Positions 28,611 through 39,100 of a stretch of DNA of 64,000 nt are shown piece by piece. A model generated the notes under the pieces. That model ran no database searches. It saw only the letters and a program-made list of their open reading frames with translations, and had not been told where the DNA came from. Origin of the DNA: a bacterium (GTDB lineage: Bacteria > Eisenbacteria > RBG-16-71-46 > CAIMUX01); assembly GCA_030431975.1 (NCBI GenBank), contig JAUIHP010000009.1, positions 1 through 64,000 of the forward strand, read 5' to 3'. Made by a program: the position numbers and the translations under genes. Position 1 is the stretch's first letter, and each line of letters opens with the position of its first letter.

Positions 28611-30038
28611 ATGTTGAACGACAGCTACCCGTACTATCTGGCCAACGAACCCGTTGCCGCGAACCAGGATCTCGAGGTCACGGACAAGTTCACCGGCGAA
28701 GTGGCGACTCGCGTCGCGTTGGCGGACAGTGAAGCCATCGACCAGGGGATTGCGGCCGCGGCCAAAGCCGACGAGGCGATGCGCCGCATGCCTCCCTACG
28801 AACGGCAGGCCATTCTCAACCACTGCGTCCAACGGTTCACCGAGCGGTTTGACGAGCTGGCCATGGCTCTCTGCATCGAAGCGGGAAAGCCGATCAAGGA
28901 CAGCCGGGGCGAAGTCTCCCGGCTGATCGACACCTTCCGTATCGCCGCGGAAGAGTCCGTGAGGATGAATGGCGAGGTCATGAACCTCGAGATTTCCGAG
29001 AGAGCCAAGGGTCGACACGGCATGTTCAAGCGAGTACCGATCGGCCCCTGTTCCTTCATTTCTCCGTTCAACTTTCCGCTCAACCTCGCCGCACACAAAG
29101 TCGCTCCGGCTCTCGCGGTCGGCTGTTCTTTCGTCCTGAAGCCGGCGAGCCGGACCCCGATCGGAGCTCTGGTCATCGGTGAAGTCCTCGCCGAAACGGA
29201 CCTGCCCAAAGGCGCCTTCTCGATCCTGCCGGCGCGGCGGGACGGCGCCGACCTTTTTACCGTCGACGATCGGCTGAAGCTGCTCAGCTTCACCGGGTCC
29301 CCCGGCGTCGGATGGGACCTGAAGGCTCGTGCGGGAAAGAAGAAGGTCGTCCTGGAACTGGGCGGCAACGCAGCGTGTATCGTGGACCGCGACGTCGATC
29401 TGGATGACGCCATCGACCGGATCATCTTCGGCGCCTTTTACCAATCAGGCCAAAGCTGCATCGGCGTTCAACGCATTCTCGTCCACGAAGACGTCTACGA
29501 CGAAACACGGGATCGACTGGTCGAAGCCACGGCGAAGCTCGTCGCCGGCGATCCCAAAGACGAGTCGACGTTCATCGGACCGATGATCTCCACCGGCGAG
29601 GCCGAACGGCTCGAGAACTGGATCAGCGAGGCTCGCAAGGCGGGAGGCAAGGTGCTGGTCGGGGGCAAACGAGACGGGGCCATGCTCGACGCGACGCTCC
29701 TCGAGAATGTCCCCAAGGATCTCAAGATCTGCACAGAAGAAGCCTTTGGACCGGTCGCGGTTCTGAGCAGCTTTTCTTCGTTCCGGAGCGCGCTCGATGA
29801 CGTCAACGACAGCGTCTTCGGACTGCAGGCGGGAATCTTCACGCGCGACCTCTACAAGATGATGGAAGCCTGGGACGTGCTCGACGTCGGCGGTGTCATC
29901 ATCGGAGACGTGCCGTCATGGCGGGTCGACAACATGCCCTACGGCGGCGTCAAGGACAGCGGCCTCGGTCGCGAAGGCATCCGCTTCGCCATGGAAGACA
30001 TGACCGAGATTCGCAATCTCGTCATCCGAATTCCCTAG
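28611..30038 (+). CDS. NAD(P)-dependent aldehyde dehydrogenase
   Basis: A 475-residue ALDH-superfamily enzyme. The nucleophile is Cys283 (YQSGQSCIG) and the general base Glu is in LELGGNA (about residue 249); the cofactor-binding ISPFNFPLN and SFTGSPGVG motifs are intact. The aldehyde substrate is not defined by sequence, and lactaldehyde or glyceraldehyde-3-phosphate-like ALDHs are the nearest types. aaggag lies seven bases before the ATG. It follows the ThDP enzyme by 17 bp, and the pair recurs in other bacteria as far as I recall. Oxidation of an aldehyde made or released by the partner is plausible. Confidence 0.9.
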   Translation: MLNDSYPYYLANEPVAANQDLEVTDKFTGEVATRVALADSEAIDQGIAAAAKADEAMRRMPPYERQAILNHCVQRFTERFDELAMALCIEAGKPIKDSRGEVSRLIDTFRIAAEESVRMNGEVMNLEISERAKGRHGMFKRVPIGPCSFISPFNFPLNLAAHKVAPALAVGCSFVLKPASRTPIGALVIGEVLAETDLPKGAFSILPARRDGADLFTVDDRLKLLSFTGSPGVGWDLKARAGKKKVVLELGGNAACIVDRDVDLDDAIDRIIFGAFYQSGQSCIGVQRILVHEDVYDETRDRLVEATAKLVAGDPKDESTFIGPMISTGEAERLENWISEARKAGGKVLVGGKRDGAMLDATLLENVPKDLKICTEEAFGPVAVLSSFSSFRSALDDVNDSVFGLQAGIFTRDLYKMMEAWDVLDVGGVIIGDVPSWRVDNMPYGGVKDSGLGREGIRFAMEDMTEIRNLVIRIP

Positions 30039-30109
30039 CGTAACTCCCTGGCCTTGAAGAGACGCGCAGGGGCGCTGAAGCAAAGAAGCACAGAAAGGTT
30101 CGACACACC

Positions 30110-30730
30110 ATGACGACGCCGACGAATTGGGAAGAGAGATACCAGACGAACGACCTTCCCTGGGACACCGGCAGCCCCGATCCGCGCTTCCAAGAGGCCA
30201 TCCAGAAAGAGTGGCTGCCCAAGGGACGCCTGCTCGACATCGGCTGCGGCACGGGAACCAATGCCCGCCTCTTCGCCTCGGCCGGTTTCGACGTCACCGC
30301 CGTCGACATCTCTCCCAAAGCGATCGAGATGGCGAAGACCCATCCCAACCCGGACGGGGTTCGCTACGAGCTGTGGGACGTCCTCACGCAAAGCCCGCCC
30401 GGCGGGCCCTTCGACGCCGTGGTCGATCGCGGTTGTTTTCATGTCTTTGATTCGGACACGGAACGGACCCGTTTCGCGGCACGCGTCGCCGAGTCACTCC
30501 GTATGGGTGGCGTCTGGCTGAGCCTCATCGGCAGTACCGAAGGCCCGGCGAGAGACGAAGGTCCGCCGCGCAGAAATGCGACAGAGGTTCTTCAGGCCAT
30601 CGAGCCGGAACTCGAGCTCGTGTCCTTGCGAGCCGGGGAGATGACCAACCCGGAAGGCGAGATTCGCGCCTGGTGGACGTGCCTATCCCGAAAGCGGCGT
30701 ACCCCCGCGCAACCGTCCTCGGAAAGATGA
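30110..30730 (+). CDS. Class I SAM-dependent methyltransferase
   Basis: A 206-residue methyltransferase resembling the thiopurine/tellurite-resistance group. The SAM-binding motif I is LLDIGCGTGTN (about residues 41-51), motif II is VTAVDIS (about 62-68), and the acceptor region has VVDRGCFHVF. The opening WEERYQTNDLPWDTGSPDP is characteristic of the group. The substrate is unknown. It lies 71 bp after the ALDH gene and 76 bp before the selenoprotein gene on the same strand, so it may be part of a longer transcript. Methylation of a thiol, selenol or metalloid would fit the neighbour but is speculative. Confidence 0.88.
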   Translation: MTTPTNWEERYQTNDLPWDTGSPDPRFQEAIQKEWLPKGRLLDIGCGTGTNARLFASAGFDVTAVDISPKAIEMAKTHPNPDGVRYELWDVLTQSPPGGPFDAVVDRGCFHVFDSDTERTRFAARVAESLRMGGVWLSLIGSTEGPARDEGPPRRNATEVLQAIEPELELVSLRAGEMTNPEGEIRAWWTCLSRKRRTPAQPSSER

Positions 30731-30806
30731 CTCTGCGAGGCGACCTCACAGAACAGTGACCACTGACAACCCGTAGCCTTCTTCACCCACAACTCGAGGA
30801 GTTCCC

Positions 30807-31469
30807 ATGATTCGTCCGAACAGTTCCAAGCTGCCTTGGTCGCTTCTGGCGCTGACCCTGATGGTCGTCGCCTCTACCAGCGCTCAAGCCTACGAGGGTA
30901 GCCCGGCTGCCTGGCCGACCGAGACGTGTCCGATCCAAGCTGGAGAACTACTACCATCGGCGATGGTAACGGCCGCAGACGGAAGCGCCGTCGACCTCGC
31001 CGAGAGCGTGTCCGAGAAACCAACGCTCCTCGTGTTCTTCCGGGGCGGTTGGTGACCGTACTGCAATACGCAGCTCGGTGAGCTGCAACAGATCGAGGAC
31101 CAGATCCTCTCCCTCGGCTACCAGATCCTGGCCGTCAGCCCGGACCGGCCCGAAAAGCAGCGAGAGATCGTTGAGAATCTGGAGCTGACCTACACGCTCC
31201 TCTCGGACAGCCCGATGTCCGCGGCGCGCACGCTGGGGCTGGCCTTCGAGGTCGACCCGGAAACATTGACCCGCTATGAGCAGTATGGACTCGACCTGGA
31301 AGGAGCCTCCGGGCAGGACCATCACCAACTACCCGTTCCGGCCGTCCTGATCGTGGACACCGCCGGTAAGGTTCAGTTCGTCTACTCCAACGTCGACCAC
31401 CGCGTGCGCATTCCCGGAGACCTTGTTCTCGCTGCGGCGAAGTCCGCTATCGAACGCTCCAGCAAGTAG
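30807..31469 (+). CDS. Periplasmic AhpC/TSA-like redoxin, predicted selenoprotein (UGA = Sec83)
   Basis: Read through the in-frame UGA at 31053-31055, the frame gives a single 220-residue thioredoxin-fold protein. The segment before UGA ends LLVFFRGGW and the segment after begins PYCNTQLGELQQ; relatives have W-C-P-Y-C there, so the UGA replaces exactly the N-terminal active-site Cys, giving U83-P-Y-C86. The downstream 137 codons keep family features (ILAVSPDRPEKQ, YTLLSDS, LPVPAVLIVDTAGKVQFVY). A signal peptide (about residues 1-28, STSAQA) sends it to the periplasm as a peroxidase- or disulfide-reductase-like enzyme. gaggagttccc precedes the ATG. A hairpin fitting bacterial SECIS spacing follows the UGA. 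A nonsense mutation is the alternative, but is less likely given the position and hairpin. Confidence 0.85.
31053..31086 (+). promoter_or_regulatory. Predicted bacterial SECIS hairpin with its UGA
   Basis: Downstream of the UGA, gcagctc (31070-31076) and gagctgc (31080-31086) pair perfectly over 7 bp around the loop ggt. The loop begins 22 nt after the UGA and starts with G, matching what is known of bacterial SECIS elements (small apical loop with an early G, roughly 16-37 nt from UGA). It would recruit SelB with Sec-tRNA. Confidence 0.75.
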
Positions 31470-31794
31470 ATCCTCCAGCGAAATCCAAAGAGAGATCTGT
31501 TGCGAAGCCTGTTGCGAAGCCTGCATCGAGATCTCACATGAACTGTCCAAGGAGTTGGGCGCGTCCAAGGAAAGGGCTGGGAGCGGCCCTTTCGGTTGCG
31601 CCCCTTCTTTGGTCCCTTTTTTCCTCCTTTCATCCCCTCCCGGATCCCCGCCGGGCCCCCTCGCGACCCGCGCGCAGATACGGAGCCGACCGGACGTTCT
31701 CACAACTCATGGACCTCGCAGCGATCGCCGATATCCAACGCGAGACCGTGTCTAAGGCCGTCGACCTACTTTCCGATATCCATGGGAACACCGG
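31470..31794 (+). other. 325-bp intergenic region: 12-bp tandem duplication and candidate terminator
   Basis: No convincing gene is seen. tgttgcgaagcc is duplicated in tandem at 31498-31509 and 31510-31521, flanked by gagatct/agatctc arms. aaagggc (31571-31577) and gccctttt-side arm gcccttt (31586-31592) form a 7-bp stem with an 8-nt loop; a pyrimidine-rich stretch with a six-T run follows some 25 bases later. This is a plausible end for the selenoprotein transcript. The last 100 bases should contain the histidine kinase promoter, but no clear hexamers stand out. Confidence 0.45.
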
Positions 31795-34212
31795 ATGCAG
31801 AACCGCTCCCGCGGCGACTTCGCTCACCCCGAAGACAAACTCGAACTGCTGCAGGCAGTGTTGGATGCCTCCGTCGACGGCATCGTCACGTTCGACGAGA
31901 ACGGCGTCATCCAGTCGGCAAACCTGTCCGCTCTGAAAATGTTCGGAGTCTCCGCGGATTCCGTCGTGGGCAAACCCGTCGACCGGCTACTGCCCACTTG
32001 GAGTTCCGACACCGAAAGCGAAGCGAACCCCTCGAGACTGGCAGGTACTCCGTGGCCAACAGTGGGTCGTCGCCATGATGGATCCGAATTCTCTCTCGAG
32101 CTGAGGGTGCACGAGACACAACTCGACGATCGAAGGATCTTCGTCGGCATCGTCCGTGACACCTCCGAGTGGATGGCAGCAAAGGAACAGCTCGGACGAC
32201 TCGCCACATTGCTTGAATACTCCGACGACGCCATCAAGGCCTTTGATCCCGACGGCAACATCACTGCCTGGAATCCCGGAGCGGAGCGGCTCTACGGATA
32301 CGACGAGAAGACGGCGCTGAGCATGAACATCCGGGAGATTCTGCCCCGGGACCGCGCAGACGAGGTGCAGAACGCCATTCAGAAGCTCGCCGAGGGAAGG
32401 CGAATCCCCCCGTTCGAGACGCAACGTGTCACTTCAGACGGCCAGCTTATCGACGTTCTCAGCACAATTCATTTGATCCAGGGAACAGGCCCGTCATCAG
32501 ACATCATTGTCGCCACCGACCGCGACATTACGGAATGGAATCGGCGTGAGGCGGCACTGAAGGAAAGTGACGCCAAGACCAGGGCCATCGTCGAAGCCGC
32601 AGTGGACGGCATCATCACCATCGACGAACGCGGCAACATCGAATCCGTCAATGCTGCTGCGGAATCGCTCTTCGGCTACGAGACTGCTGAAATGGTCGGC
32701 CGGAACGTCAGCATGCTGATGCCCTCTCCCTACCGCGAGGAACACGACGGATACATGCAGAGATACATCCGCAGCGGCGTGAAGAAAATCATCGGCATCG
32801 GCCGCGAGGTCACGGGTCAACGCAAGGACGGCTCTACCTTTCCGATGGACCTTGCGATCAGCGAACTCACCGTAAACGACAAAACGATGTTCACCGGGAT
32901 CGTTCGCGACATCTCCGAGCGAAAAAAGACACAGGAAGAACTCAAAGAGCGATCGAAGTCCATTGCACGAACGAATCGGATTCTCACAGAGGCGAACTCC
33001 CGGGCGGAAGAAGCCACCGCAGCCAAGAGCGCGTTTCTCGCCAATATGAGCCACGAGATCCGAACTCCGATGACGGCCATTCTCGGATTCACGGAGCTAC
33101 TCGAAGCAGGTGACCTTTCCCAGGCCGAGGAACAGTCGGCGATCTCGACCATCCGCAGCAACGGCGAGTACCTCCTTTCACTTCTGAACGACATCCTCGA
33201 CTTGTCAAAGGTCGAAGCCGGTCAGATCGAGATGGAGAGAATCTCGTGTTCACCGGCGCAGATCACCCACGAAGTCGAGAGCCTTCTGCGTGTGCGGGCG
33301 GACCTCAAGGACCTGAAGCTCGAAACACAGTGGGAAACGTCTATCCCTGAGCAGATCGTTTCCGATCCGACGCGAATTCGACAGGTCCTGGTCAACCTCG
33401 TCGGCAACGCCATCAAGTTTACGCATCAAGGCAGGGTCACCGTCTCGGTCGCGTTCGAGGAAACCGGTGGGGCGGCGTCTCTCCGCTTCAAGGTCGTCGA
33501 CACAGGAATCGGAATGGAGCCCGATCAGATGGCCAAGATATTCGAGCCGTTCGCTCAGGCTGACGCCACGACGACACGAGTCTACGGAGGGACTGGGCTC
33601 GGCCTGACCATCAGCCGTCGCATCGTCCAACTCCTCGGTGGGGAACTTACCGCGACGAGTGAGGTCGGAAAGGGCAGCTGCTTCGAATTCAGCTTTGCAC
33701 CCGAGGTCCCGGAAGGCGTCTCCCTCATCGACCGGCCCAGTGCGCCGAAGAGGGTGGAAGCTCCCCAGCTACGCACGCCGTCTTCCGATGCCCTCAGCGG
33801 CATACGCATCCTCGTGGCCGAGGATGGTGAAATCAACCAGCGACTCCTCTGCCACATTCTCGGTCGTGCGGGAGCCACCGTGGTCACGGCGGCAAATGGG
33901 CGGGAAGCCGTCGACCAGGCCTTCGAAGCCGACGGGCTGACTGAGGCATTCGACGTCATTCTCATGGACATGCAGATGCCGGTCATGGACGGCTACGCTG
34001 CCACCGCGGCGCTTCGGAAACGCGGCTACAACGGGCCGATCCTGGCGCTGACGGCGAACGCCATGTCCGGAGATCGCGACCGTTGCCTGGAGTCGGGCTG
34101 CTCTGACTACGCCACGAAGCCGATCGAGCGGGTTCGCCTGATCTCGACGATTGCGGAACTCGCGCGAGTCGCGAGTCACCGGCGCGACCGACGGGAACCC
34201 GACGCGGCGTAG
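31795..34212 (+). CDS. Hybrid sensor histidine kinase with three PAS domains and a receiver
   Basis: An 805-residue cytoplasmic hybrid kinase. Three PAS domains lie at about residues 15-120, 138-255 and 265-385; the third (TIDERGNIESVNAAAESLFGY, IGIGREVTGQRKDGS) is FixL/DctS-like but a haem ligand cannot be asserted. A coiled linker leads to HisKA with H420 (SHEIRTP), HATPase_c (N box GNAIKF, G boxes DTGIGM and GGTGLGL) and a receiver with D725 (ILMDMQMP). No membrane helix is visible, so it senses an internal signal, perhaps redox or gas. Its output partner is not adjacent. The ribosome site is weak. It follows the selenoprotein redoxin gene by 325 bp. Confidence 0.93.
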   Translation: MQNRSRGDFAHPEDKLELLQAVLDASVDGIVTFDENGVIQSANLSALKMFGVSADSVVGKPVDRLLPTWSSDTESEANPSRLAGTPWPTVGRRHDGSEFSLELRVHETQLDDRRIFVGIVRDTSEWMAAKEQLGRLATLLEYSDDAIKAFDPDGNITAWNPGAERLYGYDEKTALSMNIREILPRDRADEVQNAIQKLAEGRRIPPFETQRVTSDGQLIDVLSTIHLIQGTGPSSDIIVATDRDITEWNRREAALKESDAKTRAIVEAAVDGIITIDERGNIESVNAAAESLFGYETAEMVGRNVSMLMPSPYREEHDGYMQRYIRSGVKKIIGIGREVTGQRKDGSTFPMDLAISELTVNDKTMFTGIVRDISERKKTQEELKERSKSIARTNRILTEANSRAEEATAAKSAFLANMSHEIRTPMTAILGFTELLEAGDLSQAEEQSAISTIRSNGEYLLSLLNDILDLSKVEAGQIEMERISCSPAQITHEVESLLRVRADLKDLKLETQWETSIPEQIVSDPTRIRQVLVNLVGNAIKFTHQGRVTVSVAFEETGGAASLRFKVVDTGIGMEPDQMAKIFEPFAQADATTTRVYGGTGLGLTISRRIVQLLGGELTATSEVGKGSCFEFSFAPEVPEGVSLIDRPSAPKRVEAPQLRTPSSDALSGIRILVAEDGEINQRLLCHILGRAGATVVTAANGREAVDQAFEADGLTEAFDVILMDMQMPVMDGYAATAALRKRGYNGPILALTANAMSGDRDRCLESGCSDYATKPIERVRLISTIAELARVASHRRDRREPDAA

Positions 34213-34280
34213 ACAGAGCCACGCCGCCTAGCCCGGCCCGAACTATTCGTCACCGCGGTAACCTTCGTGAAAAGTCTGGG

Positions 34281-35936
34281 CTAGGGAAGCACCGTCACGG
34301 CCGCATGGAAACGCCGCGCTCCCGCATCGACCCGAAGCCGATACGCCCCCGCCGACAAGCGCTGCCCGAGTTCATCCGCGGCCGACCAGGGAACTTCATT
34401 CCAGCCACTGTCGACCCGATGCGAAGTGGGTCCGCTCACTCTCGCTCCCGAAACATCGAACACGGTCACGGAAACGACACCAGCCTGTTCCATCCGAAAT
34501 CGTAAATGCGCGTCCGTCCGGACCGGGTTCGGAGAGACCGTCGCCGGAAGGAGACTCAGCCCCACGGACGGCGTGGTTGCCGGCGTTTCGTCGGCGCCCA
34601 ACTTGCCGATGAAGTTGTTGGCCCAGGCCGTGCCGAGAGTTTCGTCGTCGAACTGCGCGTTCTCGCTGACGTGGCCTGCGACGAAGACGTTTCCGAAATC
34701 ATCCACGGCGACGGCGTCGGTCACGTCATAGCCGGTAGACCCCGCGGTCTTCGCCCACTCGACGTCACCGTCGGAGTCGAATCCGAGAACGAGCGCGTCC
34801 TGGCTCCCCCAGCTCTGCGGAATCTCTCCGTTGCCACCCCAGTCGACGTTCAGGCGGGAGAACCCGGAGAACACGACGCCCTCAGGATGCGCATCGAGGA
34901 AAGGCCCGACACCGATTCCGGCATCACCGCCGACGCCGGACGGCACTTCCTGGAGCCAAAGGAACTGCCCGTTGGCATCGACCTTTGTCAGGAAGAAATC
35001 GAAGACCCAGTCGACGCCGTCGGCCGACAAGTTTCCGAAGTCGAAATCACCATGGAGAGAACCGGCAAAGTAGGCCGCCCCATTCCCGTCGGCGACGACT
35101 CTCGGAAACTGACCGGTTACGTCCTCGATGAAGTGCGCCCACTGACCCGTTCCTGCGGCGTCGTAGCGCGCCAGGTACATCGCGTACGGGAACGGGGACT
35201 CCGCCTCGAAGCCTCCGAACGAGTGAAGTCCACTGCTCGTGGCTCCAGCGACCCAGGCCGATCCGTCCGGGTCGAAAGAGATGCTGGACAAACCGTGGGC
35301 ACCGGCCTGAACGTATTCCTCTGCCGTACTTCCATCCAACGCGAGCCGGCGAAGGACGGAACCGCCCGACAAGAGCGTCATCCCCAGCCACACTTGATCC
35401 GATTCATCGACGGCAAGCGTTTCGATTCGGGACGCGCTTGGGTTCGTCTCGTCGTAGTCCAGCAGCCAAACGACCTCACGGTCACTGTTCAGCCTCATCA
35501 GGAAGTCCCGATTCGATTCCGTCGGATCAAAGAGGGCTTGTTCCCCGCTCCAGTGAAGCTCACCACGGTACGTCCCATGAAGGACGATGTCACCGGCGGC
35601 GAGGACCTCCAGGGTCTGGACGTGAACCTTTCCGGTGAGAAGGTCGCTCCAAAGAAGGTTGCCATCCGTGTCCCGGTGATCGAGACGCACGTCGCCGAAG
35701 AAGGTCAACGAAACGGACTGCTCTGCGGAGATCAGGCTGGCCCGAACCGGCTCCCCGTCGGCGGTCAGAGCCAAACACGTCCGAAGGAAGCTTGGGTTCC
35801 ACGACAGGTCAATTGCGTCGGCCTCGACCCAGTCGAACTCCCGCGCTTCCGCGGAGCCGAAAACTCCGGCCGTCGTCACCAGCGCCGCCGCTACGACCGA
35901 TCCGAACACCCAGGTTGGTCTCGTCATGGTTGGCAT
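34281..35936 (-). CDS. Secreted beta-propeller-like protein with FlgD/T9SS-like sorting module
   Basis: A 551-residue exported protein. A signal peptide (about residues 1-31, ending SAEA) is followed by repeated blades with SBBP-like signatures (DGSAWVAGATS, DGNGAAYFAGSLHGDFDFG, DDFGNVFVAGHVS) to about residue 455. The C-terminal module (VSPNPVRTDAHLRFRM, VSVTVFDVSGARV, LSAGAYRLRVDAG) matches those in two other proteins in this window. The start at 35936 has aggag seven bases upstream; the in-frame ATG at 35972 lacks this. It probably sits on the cell surface or is released. The ligand is unknown. It lies 190 bp downstream of the M36-like protease gene on the same strand. Confidence 0.8.
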   Translation of the reverse strand: MPTMTRPTWVFGSVVAAALVTTAGVFGSAEAREFDWVEADAIDLSWNPSFLRTCLALTADGEPVRASLISAEQSVSLTFFGDVRLDHRDTDGNLLWSDLLTGKVHVQTLEVLAAGDIVLHGTYRGELHWSGEQALFDPTESNRDFLMRLNSDREVVWLLDYDETNPSASRIETLAVDESDQVWLGMTLLSGGSVLRRLALDGSTAEEYVQAGAHGLSSISFDPDGSAWVAGATSSGLHSFGGFEAESPFPYAMYLARYDAAGTGQWAHFIEDVTGQFPRVVADGNGAAYFAGSLHGDFDFGNLSADGVDWVFDFFLTKVDANGQFLWLQEVPSGVGGDAGIGVGPFLDAHPEGVVFSGFSRLNVDWGGNGEIPQSWGSQDALVLGFDSDGDVEWAKTAGSTGYDVTDAVAVDDFGNVFVAGHVSENAQFDDETLGTAWANNFIGKLGADETPATTPSVGLSLLPATVSPNPVRTDAHLRFRMEQAGVVSVTVFDVSGARVSGPTSHRVDSGWNEVPWSAADELGQRLSAGAYRLRVDAGARRFHAAVTVLP

Positions 35937-36126
35937 GAATACACTCCTGTTACTGAGATCCGGCGTCCTCAAGGGGGTCGAGCCGCGTCGCCGATTGATA
36001 CACCCAGGAAGCGGTCCGACTCAGTGCGGAAGACGCGGACCACCCAGACGACGAGGACGGTACGGACGGCGCGGGCACGGCCGTGAATCTCGGGCGGGCC
36101 TCGGCACTCATCGAGAAGCCCCCAAG

Positions 36127-39100
36127 CTACAGTACGGTCACACTTCGAGTCGCAACGAAGGGGCCCGCCTCCATCCTCAGGTAGTAGATGCCGGACGCCA
36201 GAGGCGAACGGGCGTTCTCCCGACCGTCCCAGAGGACACGGTGGGTTCCCGGTTCGAAGACTCCACTTGTGACGTTCTCGACTCTGCGGCCGGTAACGTC
36301 GAAGAGCGAAAGATCGACGACGGTTTTTTCAGGGACCGAGAACTCGATCTCCACCTGTCCCGCGAACGGATTCGGAGTCGCGGACCCTAAAGCGTAGACC
36401 AACGGAGCGCCTGACGATCCCGGCAGGTTCGGTGTTTCCGGAACCTCCGCTGCCGTGAACTCCGTCAGGAGGGTCAGGTCGTCGACGGCGCAGTCCACGA
36501 AGGAAGGTCCGCCGGTATCCTGTCCGATGAACCGGAATCGCAGATCGCCCGGATCATCGACGAGCCCGAGTAGGTCAACCACGATCGGCTCCCATCCATT
36601 CGTGGACTGGAACGTGTGTTCGACGTCGATCCACGGACCATCATCGTTTCGCACCTGAACGATCCATGGATCTTCTCCCGGATTGGGTCCTTCATCGTTC
36701 GAGAACGAGCGCCAGTACTTCAACTCGAGCCGGCTCGTTCCGTGGACCCGGAAGACCGGACTTTGCAGGGTCGTCGTTCCATCGTCGATATCACCTTGAT
36801 CCGGATAGGTGCCTCCCGGACCTTGCCCGGTGTACCAGCAACGCGTTCCAGGGTTCGGGGTCTTGTCCTCACCGGGTTGGATCGGACTCCAGGTCGGCGG
36901 ACCGTTGCGCCACGCGCCCTGGACGGCGTCATCCGTGCCGTCCGGGTCAACGACCCACAGGCCTGCGGCTTCCATGGGGTCGTAGTAGATCGCGACGTCG
37001 AAATCGAACGGCGTGAGGGAGCCGAGTGGAGGATGAAAGCGCTCGTGGCCGCTGTCGTCCTCCGCCCGCAGGTAGTACTCGACCGTGTCGCCGGGATTCA
37101 GGTCGGGGAACACGGCTTCGAAACTGGTTCCGCCGACGGCGTCGAGCGGCAACACCGTGTAGGCGCTTTCCCCTTCACGTCGAAAATGTAGTTCCGCCGA
37201 AACGATGGAGTTTGCGCTCGTTTCGATCTCGGCCTCGACACGTCGGCCGACGTAGACAGGTGAAGTCCAGAGTTCATCGTGTTGGATTTCGACTCCGGAA
37301 GAGATCCGCGGGCTCACGAACCCGTGATTGAGCCCTGCTGCCTCATAGACCTCGTAGAACGGAGTTCCGTTGGTAAGGTCGCCATCATCATCGTCGATGA
37401 TGAACATGGCCAGCGCCTGATACGGTTGGAGCATTGGCTGCATAAGCAGCCTCCCGAAGTGCCAATCGCTTGCCATTTTCAACGTGCCGGCTTCGGTTCC
37501 GAGAAGATTCTGAAACTCCTGCATGGCGTCCCAGTGGAAACCCGCAATGACGCGACCGGCACTGTGGATCGGTTGGTCGAGCACGTCCTCCGGGTAGGAG
37601 AGGTAGTTGTCGGAGTCTCGAACTCCCTCATCGCAATCATAATAAAGGCCGCGTCCCAGCATTGATTCCTGGATGACGATGTTGGACAGGATGTCGGAGT
37701 TTCCCTCGCCCAGCCCCTGACTTCCCTGGGTTCCCAGGATCGCGTGTTGCACCGCGTGGCCGTACTCGTGGTGCACGACGTCGACGACCTCTCCGGTGTT
37801 CGTGCACGACTGGCACGCCGGATAGAAGTGGATCGCGCCGTTGTGGTAGTAGGCGTTGCAACATCCCTGAACGTTGACGAATGCACTTACGGGCTGGTTG
37901 GTCCTCCACCAACCCGGATCGAACTGTTCGAAGAGATCGTGAACCTGCTGCACGGCATAGAAAACGTCTCGCTCATCCTGGCGGGAGTTGGCGTCGGTCC
38001 ACGAGATCGCCATCGGTTCACCGGGTGTCGAAACTCCTTCGAAAAGGGAGCGTGGCTCGCCGTCGACCTGGACATCAACGTAAGGGCCGGTGAAGGACGC
38101 AGAGACGGATCGAGGCTGATCCCCGGCATCCGGAAACGACCACTGTCCCGCTGAGTCACTCGTCGTTTCACCGACGCCGTCGACGGCCACGGTCATGTAG
38201 GGCAACGGCAGATCCGGAGTCTCACCGTAGCAGTAGTTCCCGACCTCGGTATCTCCCTGAGTTTGACCCTGTAGATCGGCAAAGTGCACATCGTTTGTGC
38301 GGGACAGGATCTGGGCCGTTTGCGCGTCGACGTAGGTGATCCAGTCACCGAGCGGATCCTTCGTCACAACGCGCACGCGCCAGGCCAGTCGGGCTTCGAA
38401 CGCGGTCGGTCCGGTCGGGACCGGGAGAACGACCAGTTCGGATTGCCGTGCGGATTGCCGTTCGGGCCGGCGCTCGGGCCGGCTTTCGGACAGATCCATT
38501 TCGGACACAGAAAAAGACTCCGCCCGCGCGCCGCGACTTTCGACCGAAGCAGCGGCTGCGGCAACGGCGTCGCGCTCCGAGATTCCGGGTCGGGAATCGA
38601 TGGAGATCTCCGAGTGGTAGTCCGACCCCATCGCAAAGAGCCTGCCCGTGTCGAGAAACACAGTGTTCGCACGTCCACCGACGACTTCGAGGCCTTGGTA
38701 GGTCTGTTCGAAGTGCACCGCGACCTTGCCCTTGACGCGAACGACCCGCCGTAGACGAAGGCTCTCCAAAGTCTCGATTCCAAGCGCATCCCCGACGGAC
38801 TGGAAGGCGGTTCGGGCCGCCGACTCGGCCTCCCCGTCCGTTCGCAGGGACATGCCCGTCTCGTACCCACTCCCAAGAAGCGCGGAGGGCGTTCCGGTCT
38901 GGGCGTTCCAGAGATGAACCGACCAACGCCCCGCAAACTCGTCCTGAACTCGCAACGACGCCAGCTCGCGCGCGCGATCGACGTCTTCCGATTGAAGACC
39001 GAAGACATCGAACTCAGGGAGACGCAAGTCGAGCGTTTGACTGCTGTGGTCGACGGGTTGGAAGGCCGAAACGGTCGTGATCAGGCAGAACGAAGACCAA

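Noticed and set aside
30807-31055. An 82-residue truncated redoxin or a pseudogene
   Set aside because: The UGA replaces precisely the active-site Cys, the frame continues with conserved sequence to 31469, and a SECIS-like hairpin follows.
31538-31936. Small gene between the redoxin and histidine kinase genes
   Set aside because: The frame overlaps the kinase start, has no ribosome site and shows no protein-like character.
34506-36086. 526-codon plus-strand open frame
   Set aside because: Antisense to the propeller protein with a sorting module; no recognisable domain.
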